Positions 9,290-18,874 of a stretch of DNA of 38,346 nt are shown piece after piece. The notes beneath the pieces were generated by a model. That model saw nothing but the letters and a program-made list of their open reading frames with translations, was not told the origin of the DNA and made no database searches. Made by a program: the position numbers and the translations under genes. Position 1 is the stretch's first letter. Every line of letters starts with the position of its first letter. The stretch comes from Muribaculaceae bacterium. Its GTDB lineage: Bacteria; Bacteroidota; Bacteroidia; Bacteroidales; Muribaculaceae. Location: contig JAFZSO010000043.1 of the NCBI GenBank assembly GCA_017619355.1, positions 1-38,346 on the forward strand, written 5' to 3'.

Positions 9290-10062
9290 TGGGAAAGAAC
9301 AAGCTTAAGAAATTTGCCGATATGGAAACATTCGGCTGCGTGTATCAGTTTCCGTGGGGGGTGCTCGAGTCTGGAGCATGCCCCATGAAAGGTAACTGGC
9401 ACGAGCGTTGTTTCCACAACGGCAATCCCATTGTGCTCGAACTGGGCTGCGGCAAAGGCGAGTATGCGGTGGGCTTGGGTAAGCGTTTTCCCGACAAGAA
9501 CTACATAGGCATCGACATTAAGGGCGCGCGCATGTGGACGGGTGCCAAGCGTGTAGAGCGCGAGCAGATTGGTAATGTGGCGTTTCTGCGCACCAGCATC
9601 GAACTCATCGACCGCATGTTTGCCCCCGGCGAGGTGTCGGAGATATGGATTACTTTCCCCGACCCGCAGATGAAGAAGGTGAACAAGCGCCTGACCAGCA
9701 CTCGGTTTCTTGAGAACTACCGCAGAGTGCTGACTGATGGCGGCGTGATACACCTCAAGACCGACAGCCCCTTCCTTTACACCTACACGAGTGAATTGAT
9801 CAAGGTCAACAATCTGCCGGTGGAGATTGACACCGACGACCTGTATGCCTCGGGACTGGCCGACGAGATACTTGATATCAAGACTCACTATGAAATGCAG
9901 TGGCTGCAGCGTGGCATGACCATCAAGTACCTGAAGTTCAGGTTGCCGCACGATGGCGAGCTGCAGGAGCCCGATATCGAGATTGAGCCCGACACCTATC
10001 GCAGTTACAACCGCGGCAACATACAGATGCCGCAACTCATGGAAGATCAAGAATCAAAGTAA
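9289..10062 (+). CDS. trmB: tRNA (guanine-N7-)-methyltransferase
   Basis: 257 residues. TrmB forms m7G46 in the variable loop of tRNAs using S-adenosylmethionine. The SAM-binding motif ELGCGKGE is at residues 51-58, the acidic motif IGIDIKGAR near 73-81, and the family signature FPDPQMKK near 123-130. The C-terminal extension (about residues 225-257) is rich in acidic residues. The start overlaps the stop of the upstream surface-protein gene. mrp follows after 15 nt, so this is an operon of unrelated functions. Confidence 0.95.
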   Translation: MGKNKLKKFADMETFGCVYQFPWGVLESGACPMKGNWHERCFHNGNPIVLELGCGKGEYAVGLGKRFPDKNYIGIDIKGARMWTGAKRVEREQIGNVAFLRTSIELIDRMFAPGEVSEIWITFPDPQMKKVNKRLTSTRFLENYRRVLTDGGVIHLKTDSPFLYTYTSELIKVNNLPVEIDTDDLYASGLADEILDIKTHYEMQWLQRGMTIKYLKFRLPHDGELQEPDIEIEPDTYRSYNRGNIQMPQLMEDQESK

Positions 10063-10077
10063 TAATACCTGAAAAAA

Positions 10078-11178
10078 ATGACTTTATATCCGAAACTTAT
10101 CATCGACGCTTTGACGCATGTGCGTTACCCCGGTACCGGCAAGGATATCGTGGAAATGGGCATGGTGGCCGACGACATGCGTATCGACGGCAACAAGGTG
10201 TCGTTTTCCATCATATTCGAGAAATCTACCGACCCCTTCATCAAATCGGTGGTGCGCGCTGCCGAAGTGGCCGTAAACACCTATGTGGGCGAGGAGGTGG
10301 AAATTAAGGGAAATATCACTCCCGTGACCCTCAAGGCCGAGGAGAAACCACAGGTGCCGCTGCCTGGCGTGAAGAACATCATAGGCGTTTCGTCGGGCAA
10401 AGGTGGAGTGGGGAAGTCGACCGTGGCGGTGAACCTGGCCGTGGCGCTTGCCATGCAAGGCTATCGCGTGGGTCTGCTCGATGCCGACATTTTCGGGCCC
10501 TCGATGCCCAAGATGCTGGGTCTGGAAGACGAGCAACTCTATATGCGTGAAGTTGACGGGCGCAATCTCATTGTGCCTGCCGAGAAATATGGCGTGAAGA
10601 TGCTCTCGATAGGCTTTGTGGTCGATAAGGAGAAAGCCGTGCTGTGGCGCGGTGCCATGGCGAGCAATGCCCTGAAGCAGCTCATCAATGATGCCGACTG
10701 GGGCGAGCTCGACTACTTCATCATCGATATGCCTCCCGGTACGAGCGACATTCACCTCACGCTGGTGCAGACTCTGGGAATCACCGGTGCTGTGGTGGTG
10801 ACCACCCCACAGCAGGTGGCGCTTGCCGATGCCCGCAAAGGCGTGAGCATGTTCCTGGGCGAGCATGTGAATGTTCCGGTGCTGGGCATCGTGGAGAACA
10901 TGTCGTGGTTCACGCCTGCCGCTCACCCCGATGAGCAATACTACATCTTCGGGAAAGACGGTGGCAAGAACCTTGCCGAGAAACTGAATGTGCGGCTACT
11001 GGGCCAGATTCCGCTGGTGGCAGGTATTTGCCAGAGCGGCGACGATGGCGTGCCAGTGGTGATGCAGAACACGGTGTCGGGCGTGGCCTTCACGCGGTTG
11101 GCACAGGCGGTGATGAGCGCCGTAGATGAGCGCAATGCCACCCTGCCACCCACGCAACGCGTGATAACTCATTCGTAA
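10078..11178 (+). CDS. apbC: Mrp/NBP35-family iron-sulfur cluster carrier ATPase
   Basis: 366 residues. An N-terminal MIP18/DUF59 domain (1-95) is followed by a ParA-like ATPase with the deviant Walker A GKGGVGKST at 107-115 and the switch motif DADIFGPSMPKMLG. The family binds and transfers Fe-S clusters in the cytosol. The CxxC motif of enterobacterial Mrp is absent; the equivalent stretch reads VENMSWFTPAAHPDEQYYIF. To my knowledge Bacteroidetes members share this, so cluster ligation may differ. It lies between trmB and the M48 protease and is probably cotranscribed. Confidence 0.93.
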   Translation: MTLYPKLIIDALTHVRYPGTGKDIVEMGMVADDMRIDGNKVSFSIIFEKSTDPFIKSVVRAAEVAVNTYVGEEVEIKGNITPVTLKAEEKPQVPLPGVKNIIGVSSGKGGVGKSTVAVNLAVALAMQGYRVGLLDADIFGPSMPKMLGLEDEQLYMREVDGRNLIVPAEKYGVKMLSIGFVVDKEKAVLWRGAMASNALKQLINDADWGELDYFIIDMPPGTSDIHLTLVQTLGITGAVVVTTPQQVALADARKGVSMFLGEHVNVPVLGIVENMSWFTPAAHPDEQYYIFGKDGGKNLAEKLNVRLLGQIPLVAGICQSGDDGVPVVMQNTVSGVAFTRLAQAVMSAVDERNATLPPTQRVITHS

Positions 11179-11209
11179 ACTACTGTTAATCACTAAATAC
11201 CAAATGACT

Positions 11210-12010
11210 ATGAAAAAGAATTTACTTTTTGTACTTTTGACCGCATTGCTGCTGAGCAGTTGCGGATCGGTGCCCATCACGGGCCGTAAGCAGTTGAACC
11301 TGGTGTCGGATGCCGAGGTGCTTCAGTCGAGCCTTGCCCAGTATGCCAGTTTCATGAAAACCGCTAAAATCTCGACTCAGACCGTGAAATCGGAACAGGT
11401 GGCTCGCGTGGGCCGGAAGATAGCTGCCGCTACCGAGGCCTATTTGAATGCTGCCGGTCTGGGCAAAGAAGTTCAGAACTTCCAGTGGGAGTTCAATCTG
11501 GTGAAGGACAATCAGATTAACGCATTCTGCATGCCTGGTGGCAAGATTGTGGTGTATGAAGGCATCATGAACCTGATTTCGAGCGACGATGAGCTTGCCA
11601 CGGTGCTGGGGCACGAAGTGGCACATGCCGTAGCCAAGCACAGTAACGAGCGCATGAGCCAGCAGTTGCTTGCTGAGTATGGTGCCCAGGCTCTGGGTTC
11701 CATTCTGCAAGGTCAGAGCACTCAGACTCAGCAGATTGCTCAGCAGGTGTATGGTCTTGGCGCCAACTATGCCGTGATGCTGCCCTTCTCGCGCAAGCAC
11801 GAAATGGAAGCCGATGATATGGGCCTGGTGCTCATGGCTATTGCTGGTTACAATCTCGATGCCACGCTCAACTTCTGGCAGAAGATGGCAGCCGCATCGG
11901 GCAACAGCAACCAGTCTGACATTGCCAGTACGCACCCCAGTGATGCCAAGCGTATTGCCAACTTGCAGAAGAAGATACCTGAGGTGAAGAAACAGTACGG
12001 TATCAAGTAA
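11210..12010 (+). CDS. M48-family zinc metalloprotease lipoprotein
   Basis: 266 residues from ATG 11210 (a second ATG lies at 11204). The lipoprotein signal peptide ends LLSSC, with the lipidated Cys near residue 18. The zinc site is HEVAH at about 135-139, with the third ligand Glu in EADDMG near 200. It resembles periplasmic M48 proteases of the LoiP/YcaL/BepA-core type, which act in envelope protein quality control, but it lacks the TPR domain of BepA. It follows mrp by 31 nt and ends before two hairpins. Confidence 0.93.
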   Translation: MKKNLLFVLLTALLLSSCGSVPITGRKQLNLVSDAEVLQSSLAQYASFMKTAKISTQTVKSEQVARVGRKIAAATEAYLNAAGLGKEVQNFQWEFNLVKDNQINAFCMPGGKIVVYEGIMNLISSDDELATVLGHEVAHAVAKHSNERMSQQLLAEYGAQALGSILQGQSTQTQQIAQQVYGLGANYAVMLPFSRKHEMEADDMGLVLMAIAGYNLDATLNFWQKMAAASGNSNQSDIASTHPSDAKRIANLQKKIPEVKKQYGIK

Positions 12011-12031
12011 CAGGCCAGCTGGCTACAATCC

Positions 12032-12110
12032 AAATGGGGCAATTGCCTGACCCCATTTCGGTTCAAGAACTACAGCGCCCAAGGAGCTTTTCTCCTTGGG
12101 CGCTTTCTTG
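12032..12110 (+). terminator. Two tandem hairpins ending the trmB-mrp-M48 unit
   Basis: The first pairs AAATGGGG (12032-12039) with CCCCATTT (12051-12058). The second is a 13-bp stem (12074-12086 with 12092-12104, loop CTTTT) followed by TTTCTTG. Confidence 0.8.
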
Positions 12111-12212
12111 TTCAAGTGATTTACTGTTGATTGATAAGACTTTATTAGTGTTCATTTTTTCATTTTATGTGTTCAAAATGAGAAAATGTTATCGAATTGT
12201 GCATTTTTGCAC

Positions 12213-12220
12213 TATCTTTG
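12213..12220 (+). promoter_or_regulatory. -7 element of the tolC-led export operon
   Basis: TATCTTTG at 12213-12220; no clear TTTG lies at -33. The TSS would fall near 12227, leaving a leader of about 16 nt. It lies inside any start upstream of ATG 12243, so the shorter protein is preferred. Confidence 0.6.
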
Positions 12221-12242
12221 CAACCATATAAATAATGTGTTT

Positions 12243-13679
12243 ATGAGATACGGTCTATTTATTATATGTGTAGCTTTGTCGGGCATGCTGGCTTCGGCAC
12301 AGCAAGTGCTGTCGCTCGACTCCTGCCGCAGCATGGCATTGCGTAACAACAAAGGAATCAAGGAGGCCCAGGTGGGCGAGGAGATCGCCGGTTACCAGCG
12401 CAAGCAGGCGCAGGCCGCCTATCTGCCCAATGTCGATTTTCAGGGCACCTACATCTACAATTCCAAAAAGATCTCAATGGTCGAAAAGGACGAGATGCTG
12501 CCCACCAAGTCGTTCAACCTTGCCACTGGCACCTACGACTACAATCTGGTAATTAATCCGGCAACAGGTCAGCCACTTGTGGTTGACGGAACCCCTGTTC
12601 CCTCGACAGTTGCATTGCTGCCCAAGAGTGCGCTTACCTATAATATTCACAACATTTTTGCTGGAGCGCTCACCATCACGCAACCCATTTACATGGGCGG
12701 TAAAATCAAGGCAATGAACGAGATTACCCGCTATGCCGAGCAACTGGCTCGCCTGACGCGAAACCGCAAGGCCGAAGACCTCATTTATGAGGTGGATGCC
12801 GCCTACTGGCAGGTGGTGTCGTTGCGCGAGAAGCAGAAGTTGGCTGAGAGCTATGTGAATCTGGTGGAATCGCTCGACCGCGATGTGAACAATATGCTCA
12901 AAGAGGGTGTCGCCACAAAGTCGACGCTGCTCTCGGTGGATGTGAAGGTGAACGAGGCTCACGTCGACCTCACCAAGGTGAACAATGGCCTGGTGCTCTC
13001 GCGCATGCTGCTGGCTCAATTGTGCGGTATGCCGGTGAACGAGCAGTTTGTGCTTGAGGATGAGAATGGTCAAGATCCCGACATCAGCAACCTCAAGCCG
13101 GCACGCATCGACATGGAAGATGTGTATAGCCGCCGCAACGATGTGAACTCGCTGGTGCTCGCCACCAAGATCTATGACGAGAAGGCCAAGGTGGTGCGTG
13201 CTGAGATGATGCCCACGGTGGCAGCAATCGGAGCCGCTCATACTTCTAACCCCAACATGTATAACGGCTTCAAGAACCGCTTTGGCTTTGGCTTCAGCAT
13301 TGGTGCAGTGGTAAAGATTCCCCTGTGGCACTGGGGCGGATTGAGCAATAAGTACAAGGAGGCACAGGCCGAGGCACGACTCAAACGCATTGAACTTGAA
13401 GACGCCAAAGAGAAGATTGAACTGCAGGTGACTCAGGCCAACTTCCGCTATGAAGAGGCGCTGAAGACCTATGAAGCCACCAAGGCAAACCTCACTGAAG
13501 CCAACGAGAATCTGCGCATTGCACAGATTGGTTTCAAGGAAGGTGTTGCCACTGCCGACGATGTGCTTGCCGCTCAGACGGCATGGCTCAAAGCACACAG
13601 CGAGGAGGTGGATGCCGAGATTGATGTGCGCATGTGCGATGTGTATCTGTCGAAGGTGCTTGGCAAGATGAACTATTAA
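12243..13679 (+). CDS. TolC-family outer membrane efflux protein
   Basis: 478 residues from ATG 12243. The signal peptide MRYGLFIICVALSGMLASAQ is cleaved near AQQ. Two outer-membrane efflux protein (OEP) repeats follow, with long helical segments rich in Ala, Glu and Lys (residues about 30-235 and 270-478) and typical phrases such as QPIYMGGKI. TolC proteins form trimeric export ducts that dock to HlyD-type adaptors. This is the first gene of a four-gene operon, with the adaptor 45 nt downstream and two ABC-2 permeases after that. Confidence 0.93.
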   Translation: MRYGLFIICVALSGMLASAQQVLSLDSCRSMALRNNKGIKEAQVGEEIAGYQRKQAQAAYLPNVDFQGTYIYNSKKISMVEKDEMLPTKSFNLATGTYDYNLVINPATGQPLVVDGTPVPSTVALLPKSALTYNIHNIFAGALTITQPIYMGGKIKAMNEITRYAEQLARLTRNRKAEDLIYEVDAAYWQVVSLREKQKLAESYVNLVESLDRDVNNMLKEGVATKSTLLSVDVKVNEAHVDLTKVNNGLVLSRMLLAQLCGMPVNEQFVLEDENGQDPDISNLKPARIDMEDVYSRRNDVNSLVLATKIYDEKAKVVRAEMMPTVAAIGAAHTSNPNMYNGFKNRFGFGFSIGAVVKIPLWHWGGLSNKYKEAQAEARLKRIELEDAKEKIELQVTQANFRYEEALKTYEATKANLTEANENLRIAQIGFKEGVATADDVLAAQTAWLKAHSEEVDAEIDVRMCDVYLSKVLGKMNY

Positions 13680-13724
13680 TAGATAATGTAAATAATCTAA
13701 TCGAAACATTATAAATCAAGCTAT

Positions 13725-14813
13725 ATGGAAACTGAAAACATGACTCCTGAAGAAGTTCTTGAGCAAAAAGCTCAAAAACTGGCTGACCAGAAGACCATTG
13801 TGAAGAAGAAGGAACGCCTCTTGTTGCTTGCCATCGCCATCTTTGTGTTGGCGGTAGCAGGTGTGGCGGTAGCCGGCATTCTTGCCTTGAAACCTGGTGA
13901 AGAGACCATTCAGGGCCAGGCCGACTGCGAGACCACTCGCGTGTCGGGTAAGCTGCCCGGCCGCATCGTGAAGTTCTATGTGAAGGAGGGCGACTATGTG
14001 CACAAGGGCGACAAGCTGGTGAGCATTTATTCATCGACTGTCGATGCCAAACTGTCACAGGCCCGTTCGATGCAAGGCGTTGCTGCCTCGCAGAGCCAGA
14101 AGGTGGACCGTGGCACCCGTGAAGAGCTGAAAAACTCGGCCTACAATGTGTGGCAACAGGCTAAGGCTGCCGAGGAAATTGCGCAGAAGACCTATCAGCG
14201 CATGCAGTCGCTCTACAATCAGGGCGTGGTCTCAGAGCAGAAGCGCGATGAGGCCAAGGCTGCCTATGATGCTGCTACGGCTCAGGTGCAGGCCGCCAAG
14301 TCGCAGTACGACATGGCTGTGAACGGTGCTCAGCGTGAGGACAAGACTGCTGCCAACAGCATGGAGGCCGCTGCCCGTGCACAGGTGCGCGAGGTGGAGT
14401 CACTGCTCGAGGATCAGGTGCTGGTAGCTCCCTGCGATGGCGAGGTCTCAGAGATTTATCCTCACGAAGGCGAGCTGGTGGCGATGGGAACTCCCATCAT
14501 GACCATCTCGAAACTCTACGACATGTGGGTGTCGTTCAGCGTGCGTGAAGACAAGCTCAAAGACATGCCCATGAACAAGGAGGTGACCGTGACCATTCCC
14601 GCACTGGGCAACAAGAAGACTCGTCTTCAGGTCTATTACATTCACGATATGGGAAGTTATGCTGTTTGGCAGGCCACCAAGGCTACTGGCGAATATGACA
14701 GCAAGACCTTTGAGGTGAAGGCACGTCCCGTGGAACTCATCGAGGGTCTGCGTCCCGGCATGTCGGTGCTCTTCGACAAACCCACCGAAAAAACTGCTGA
14801 CAAGAAGAAGTAA
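13725..14813 (+). CDS. HlyD/EmrA-type periplasmic adaptor
   Basis: 362 residues. A cytoplasmic N-terminus of about 30 residues is followed by one membrane anchor (about 31-54), a biotinyl-lipoyl-like half (GKLPGRIVKFYVKEGDYVHKGDKLV), a coiled-coil hairpin (about 100-210), the second lipoyl half (APCDGEVSEIYPHEGELVAMG) and a beta-barrel ending in RPGMSVLFD. It bridges inner-membrane permeases to TolC. Its position between tolC and the two ABC-2 permease genes supports a dedicated export complex. Confidence 0.93.
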   Translation: METENMTPEEVLEQKAQKLADQKTIVKKKERLLLLAIAIFVLAVAGVAVAGILALKPGEETIQGQADCETTRVSGKLPGRIVKFYVKEGDYVHKGDKLVSIYSSTVDAKLSQARSMQGVAASQSQKVDRGTREELKNSAYNVWQQAKAAEEIAQKTYQRMQSLYNQGVVSEQKRDEAKAAYDAATAQVQAAKSQYDMAVNGAQREDKTAANSMEAAARAQVREVESLLEDQVLVAPCDGEVSEIYPHEGELVAMGTPIMTISKLYDMWVSFSVREDKLKDMPMNKEVTVTIPALGNKKTRLQVYYIHDMGSYAVWQATKATGEYDSKTFEVKARPVELIEGLRPGMSVLFDKPTEKTADKKK

Positions 14814-14841
14814 CCCCATCTGTTAGACCTGAGCGTTGAAA

Positions 14842-16032
14842 ATGGACTTCAAGACTATGCTGAAAAAACTGAAGGATTACCTCTTAGAATCCTATAAGCG
14901 AGGCTGCGTGCAACTGGTGCGCCGTCCCGTCTATATCATCATGATGGTAATCATTCCGCTCTTCTCGGCATGGTTTCTGCTCGACCTGATGGAAGAAGGT
15001 GTGGTGCGTCGGGCTCCGGCGGCCATTGTCGATATGGACAACTCCGACATCTCCCGCCGCATGTATCGCAACCTGAGCGCGTTCCAGCAGGTTGATGTGC
15101 AATATAACTTCAAGAGCTTTGCCGAGGCGAAACGGGCCGTTCAGCGTGGTGATATCATGGGTTTCTTCGTGATTCCTGCCGACTTTGAAGACAAGGCACT
15201 TGCCGGGCGTCAGCCAGAGGTGAACTTCTATATCAACTACGCCTACTTCGCGCCAGGATCACTCACCTTCAAGGGGTTCAAGACCATTTCGCTGCTCACC
15301 ACGGGCGGCATAGTGCAGACTGCTCTGCGCACGCTGGGTCTGCCCGATGAGGAAATCAAGTCGAAGCTGTTGCCTTATCAGGCGCATTATCACATGCCGG
15401 GCAATCCCTACATGAACTATAACTACTATTTGAACCTCTCGTTCGTGCCCTGTTTCTTTGCCCTGTTCATCTTGCTGGTGACGGCATTCTCCATTGGCAT
15501 CGAGCTCAAGACGGGCTTGTGCCGTCAATGGCTCAGAGTGGCGGGAGGCAGTATTACGCTGGCGCTGTCGGGCAAACTGGTTCCTCAGACCATCCTGTTC
15601 ACTGCAGTAGGGTGGGCCATTCAGTGGCTTATGTATTGCCATAGCGGTCTGCCGCTGAACTGCCCGCCGTGGCACATGCTGGTGGCGATGATGCTCTTTG
15701 TGATGGCGAATCAGGGTTTTGCCGTGTTCCTCATGTGCGTGGCGCCCCACTTCCGCTATGGCAGCACCATCTGCACGCTGTTTGGTGTGCTGTCGTTCTC
15801 GTTCTGCGGTTTCTCGCTGCCTCAGGAGGCCATGTATCCCTGGATCGAGACACTGGGCTTCCTGGTGCCCATGAAGTACTTCTTCCTGATTTCGATAGAT
15901 CAGGCGCTGAATGGCATACCTATTTATTATTCGAGATACTATTATGTGGCATTAGTGATATTCATAGTACTGCCCATGTTCATGGTGTGGCGCCTGCGTC
16001 GCTGGTGCATCAACCATGTGTATGTTCCCTGA
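14842..16032 (+). CDS. ABC-2 type transporter permease (first)
   Basis: 396 residues from ATG 14842 (a TTG two codons upstream is less likely). One N-terminal membrane helix (YIIMMVIIPLFSAWFLLDL) is followed by a large extracytoplasmic domain (about 45-200) and five more helices in the C-terminal half, the ABC2_membrane_3 (YhhJ/YbhR-like) topology. The extracytoplasmic part contains AAIVDMDNSDISRR, typical of this family. No nucleotide-binding subunit is encoded nearby. The next permease starts 10 nt downstream, so the two may form a heterodimer. Confidence 0.9.
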   Translation: MDFKTMLKKLKDYLLESYKRGCVQLVRRPVYIIMMVIIPLFSAWFLLDLMEEGVVRRAPAAIVDMDNSDISRRMYRNLSAFQQVDVQYNFKSFAEAKRAVQRGDIMGFFVIPADFEDKALAGRQPEVNFYINYAYFAPGSLTFKGFKTISLLTTGGIVQTALRTLGLPDEEIKSKLLPYQAHYHMPGNPYMNYNYYLNLSFVPCFFALFILLVTAFSIGIELKTGLCRQWLRVAGGSITLALSGKLVPQTILFTAVGWAIQWLMYCHSGLPLNCPPWHMLVAMMLFVMANQGFAVFLMCVAPHFRYGSTICTLFGVLSFSFCGFSLPQEAMYPWIETLGFLVPMKYFFLISIDQALNGIPIYYSRYYYVALVIFIVLPMFMVWRLRRWCINHVYVP

Positions 16033-16041
16033 TGCTTGCTC

Positions 16042-17307
16042 ATGAAAGAAAAGAAACATAACATATTGCTCCAATGGCCCATTGACATGCTCAAGGTTGC
16101 CAAGCGCGAAATACGCTTGGTGTTTGCCGATATAGGTGTGGTCATCTTTTTCTTTGTGCTGTGTGGCGTGTACCCGCTCCTCTATTCCTTGATTTATAAT
16201 ACCGAGGTGGTGCGTGATGTGCGCGTGACGGTGATAGACAACTGCCGCTCACAGGAGACGCGAGAACTGGTGCGTCACCTCGATGCCACTCCAGAGATTG
16301 CAGTTGTGTCGTATGCCGCCAACATGGAGGAGGCGAAGCGCATGCTGCATGAGAAGAAGGTGTATGGCATTGTGAGTATTCCTCGCGAATTCTCACAGTG
16401 CGTGGGCCGTGGCGAGCAGGCGAATCTTGATGTGTATTGCGACATGAGCGTGATGCTGCGCTACAAGAACATGCTGCTTGCCGTGACCAATGTGACGCAA
16501 GACCTGGCTGCTCGCTCTCAGGCTGCAGCGGTGGCTCCCGTCATCTACAACACTGGCAGCATTGTCGAGAACCGTCAGATTCCTATTGGCAACACTGCCA
16601 TGGGTATAGCGTCGGCCATCTTGTTGTTCATTCTTCCACTCGTTGTGCAGCAAAGTATGGTGCTGGGTATAGGCATGCTTCACGGTGGAAGCTTTGAGCG
16701 CCGTGTGCACAATCTGGGTTATGACCCTCGTGAGGTGCCAGCCGGAGTGATACCCACCGTGCTGGGCAAGGCGGTTTGCTATTTGCTCTTGTATGTGATT
16801 CCCATCATTTATGTGCTGCATTTCACTCCTATGTTCTTCAGTTTCCCGCAGCATGCTTCACTGTGGAATGTGCTCATGCTGGCGGTGCCGTTTGCCCTTT
16901 CGGTGGCATTCATGGGACAGGCCATCATGTTCCTCATCCGTGAGCGTGAGTCGGTGTTCCTGTTCCTCGCTTTCACTTCGGTGATATTCGTGTTCCTTAC
17001 AGGCGTTTCCTGGCCACGCTTCCAGATGAGCCCCTTGTGGCAGACGGTGGGCGGTTGCCTGCCCTCGACATGGATGTCGAATGCCTATGCGCTGGCTCAG
17101 AGCGATGGTGCCTCGCTTGCCGATGTGGCACATCATGTGCGCATGCTCTGGTTGCTTACTGGCGCCTACTTCGTGTTGGCTTGTGTGACCGAAGGGCTGG
17201 TGCTGCGCCCCTATTACCGCAACATGCAGGCTCGTGCCGCCATCGATCCCACTGCCCTTTACAAGGGAGAGGCCGAGCGTAACGGTGTGGACATCGTGAG
17301 CGACTGA
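16042..17307 (+). CDS. ABC-2 type transporter permease (second)
   Basis: 421 residues from ATG 16042; TTG 16036 is an alternative. It has the same topology as its neighbour: helix (VVIFFFVLCGVYPLLYSLIY), extracytoplasmic domain with VTVIDNCRSQETRELVRHLD, then five or six helices. It is paired with the preceding permease and probably forms the membrane channel with it. The ATPase must come from elsewhere, or the pair works in an unusual way. No clear terminator follows. Confidence 0.9.
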   Translation: MKEKKHNILLQWPIDMLKVAKREIRLVFADIGVVIFFFVLCGVYPLLYSLIYNTEVVRDVRVTVIDNCRSQETRELVRHLDATPEIAVVSYAANMEEAKRMLHEKKVYGIVSIPREFSQCVGRGEQANLDVYCDMSVMLRYKNMLLAVTNVTQDLAARSQAAAVAPVIYNTGSIVENRQIPIGNTAMGIASAILLFILPLVVQQSMVLGIGMLHGGSFERRVHNLGYDPREVPAGVIPTVLGKAVCYLLLYVIPIIYVLHFTPMFFSFPQHASLWNVLMLAVPFALSVAFMGQAIMFLIRERESVFLFLAFTSVIFVFLTGVSWPRFQMSPLWQTVGGCLPSTWMSNAYALAQSDGASLADVAHHVRMLWLLTGAYFVLACVTEGLVLRPYYRNMQARAAIDPTALYKGEAERNGVDIVSD

Positions 17308-17374
17308 AAGGATAGGGCGACTGCCTCTTGTCAAGGTTGTTAATAACTTGATTTGGCACAACTCTCACAACCAC

Positions 17375-17405
17375 TTGCAAAACTCTAAAATAAGTATTAA
17401 CTTTG
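17375..17405 (+). promoter_or_regulatory. Promoter of gldE
   Basis: TTG at 17375-17377 and TAACTTTG at 17398-17405, separated by 20 nt. The TSS is near 17412, giving a 5' UTR of about 77 nt before the TTG start at 17489. Confidence 0.75.
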
Positions 17406-17488
17406 CAGTGAAGTCAGTGTTAAATGGCTTCCGTGCCCTTTGTGCGCTCATGTGCCGGGCACGATTGTGAAACTAAACAGAAAGTATT

Positions 17489-18862
17489 TTGGACCCTGAC
17501 CCTTTATCGTGTATCTCCGGTTTGCTGTGTAGTGCCTCATCTCAGGCCTCGGCAATCACTTTTCATTTGCCCACTCTGGGCTCAGTCATAGCCATCATCA
17601 CTGCCTTTTTGGGACTCTTTTTCTCGGCATTCTTCTCGGGTGCCGAAATCGCCTATTTCTCGCTCACACAAGACGACATCGACTCCATTCCCGACGACCA
17701 CCGGCGTGGCAAGATCGAGGCGCTGCTCAAGAATCCTGAAAAGCTGCTCGCCACCATCCTCATTGGCAACAATCTGGTGAATGTGATGGTTGTGGTGGTG
17801 CTCGCCTTTGCGCTCAACCAGATGATGACCATCAACAGCCCTGTGCTCCAGTTTGTGCTGCTCACGGTCATTCTCACTTTCCTCATCGTGCTCTTTGGCG
17901 AGGTGCTGCCCAAGCTCTACGCCAACAGCTACAATGTGCGGTTTGCCCTGTTCACGCAGCCCTTGCTCAGCGCCATGGTGGTGCTGTTTGCCCCCATCTC
18001 CAAGCTGGTGGTCAAGAGCACTTACATCGTGCGCAAGGCCGTGTCGAAGAAGGCCGATGACATCTCGGTCGAGGACCTCTCCCGCGCCCTCGAGGCGAGC
18101 GACCTGAAGAGTACCGACGAAAAGGAGATGCTGCGCGGCATCCTCACCTTTGGCGACAAGACGGTGTCGGAAATCATGCGTCCGCGCGTGGATGTGGTGG
18201 ACCTCGACATTGAATTGGGTTTCGACGATGTGGTGAAGACGGTGGTCGAGAATGGCTACTCGCGCATGCCTGTCTATGAGGAGAATCCCGATAACATCAA
18301 AGGTGTGCTGTATGCCAAAGACTTGTTGCCATATATTGGCAAAAAAGACGACACATTCAAGTGGCAGTCGCTCATTCGCCCCGCCTATTTCGTGCCCGAG
18401 TCGCGCATGATTGATGACCTGCTCGAAGACTTCCGCAAGAAGAAAATTCACATGGCCATCATCGTCGACGAGTTTGGCTGCACGCAGGGCATTGCCACCC
18501 TCGAGGATGTGCTTGAGGAGATTGTGGGCGATATTGACGACGAGTATGATACCGAAGAGAAATACTTCACCCGCGTGGCTGAAAATACTTACATTTTTGA
18601 CGCCAAAACGCCCCTCGACGACTTCTTCGAGGCCACCTCAATAGCCGAAGACAACTTTGCCGACCATCTCGACGATGTGGAGACCCTGGCCGGCCTGCTG
18701 CTGAGCCTCAAGGGCGACTTCCTGAAGGAAAAAGAGGAGTTCAAAACCGCCCCCTGCACCTTCACCGTGCTCAAGATCAAGAAATACCGCATTGCCAAGG
18801 TGAAGGTGGTGGTCAACCCCGAATATGTGATTTCTAACCCTGATAATATCAATAACAAATAA
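17489..18862 (+). CDS. gldE: GldE-like CNNM/CBS/CorC transporter-associated membrane protein
   Basis: 457 residues. The CNNM/DUF21 domain spans about 30-190 with membrane helices and the motif SGAEIAYFSLTQDDID. A CBS pair spans about 215-335 (VSEIMRPRVDVVDLD, GYSRMPVYEENPDNIKGVLYAKDLL, VDEFGCTQGIATLEDVLEEIVGDI), and a CorC_HlyC domain lies at about 350-450. The family is implicated in Mg/Co ion handling, and Bacteroidetes members are named GldE for gliding. The start is TTG (17489), chosen because no upstream ATG is in frame and, as I recall, homologs begin in the same MDPDP-like way. The C69 peptidase gene follows after 12 nt. Confidence 0.88.
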   Translation: MDPDPLSCISGLLCSASSQASAITFHLPTLGSVIAIITAFLGLFFSAFFSGAEIAYFSLTQDDIDSIPDDHRRGKIEALLKNPEKLLATILIGNNLVNVMVVVVLAFALNQMMTINSPVLQFVLLTVILTFLIVLFGEVLPKLYANSYNVRFALFTQPLLSAMVVLFAPISKLVVKSTYIVRKAVSKKADDISVEDLSRALEASDLKSTDEKEMLRGILTFGDKTVSEIMRPRVDVVDLDIELGFDDVVKTVVENGYSRMPVYEENPDNIKGVLYAKDLLPYIGKKDDTFKWQSLIRPAYFVPESRMIDDLLEDFRKKKIHMAIIVDEFGCTQGIATLEDVLEEIVGDIDDEYDTEEKYFTRVAENTYIFDAKTPLDDFFEATSIAEDNFADHLDDVETLAGLLLSLKGDFLKEKEEFKTAPCTFTVLKIKKYRIAKVKVVVNPEYVISNPDNINNK

Positions 18863-18874
18863 CAACAAAAAACT

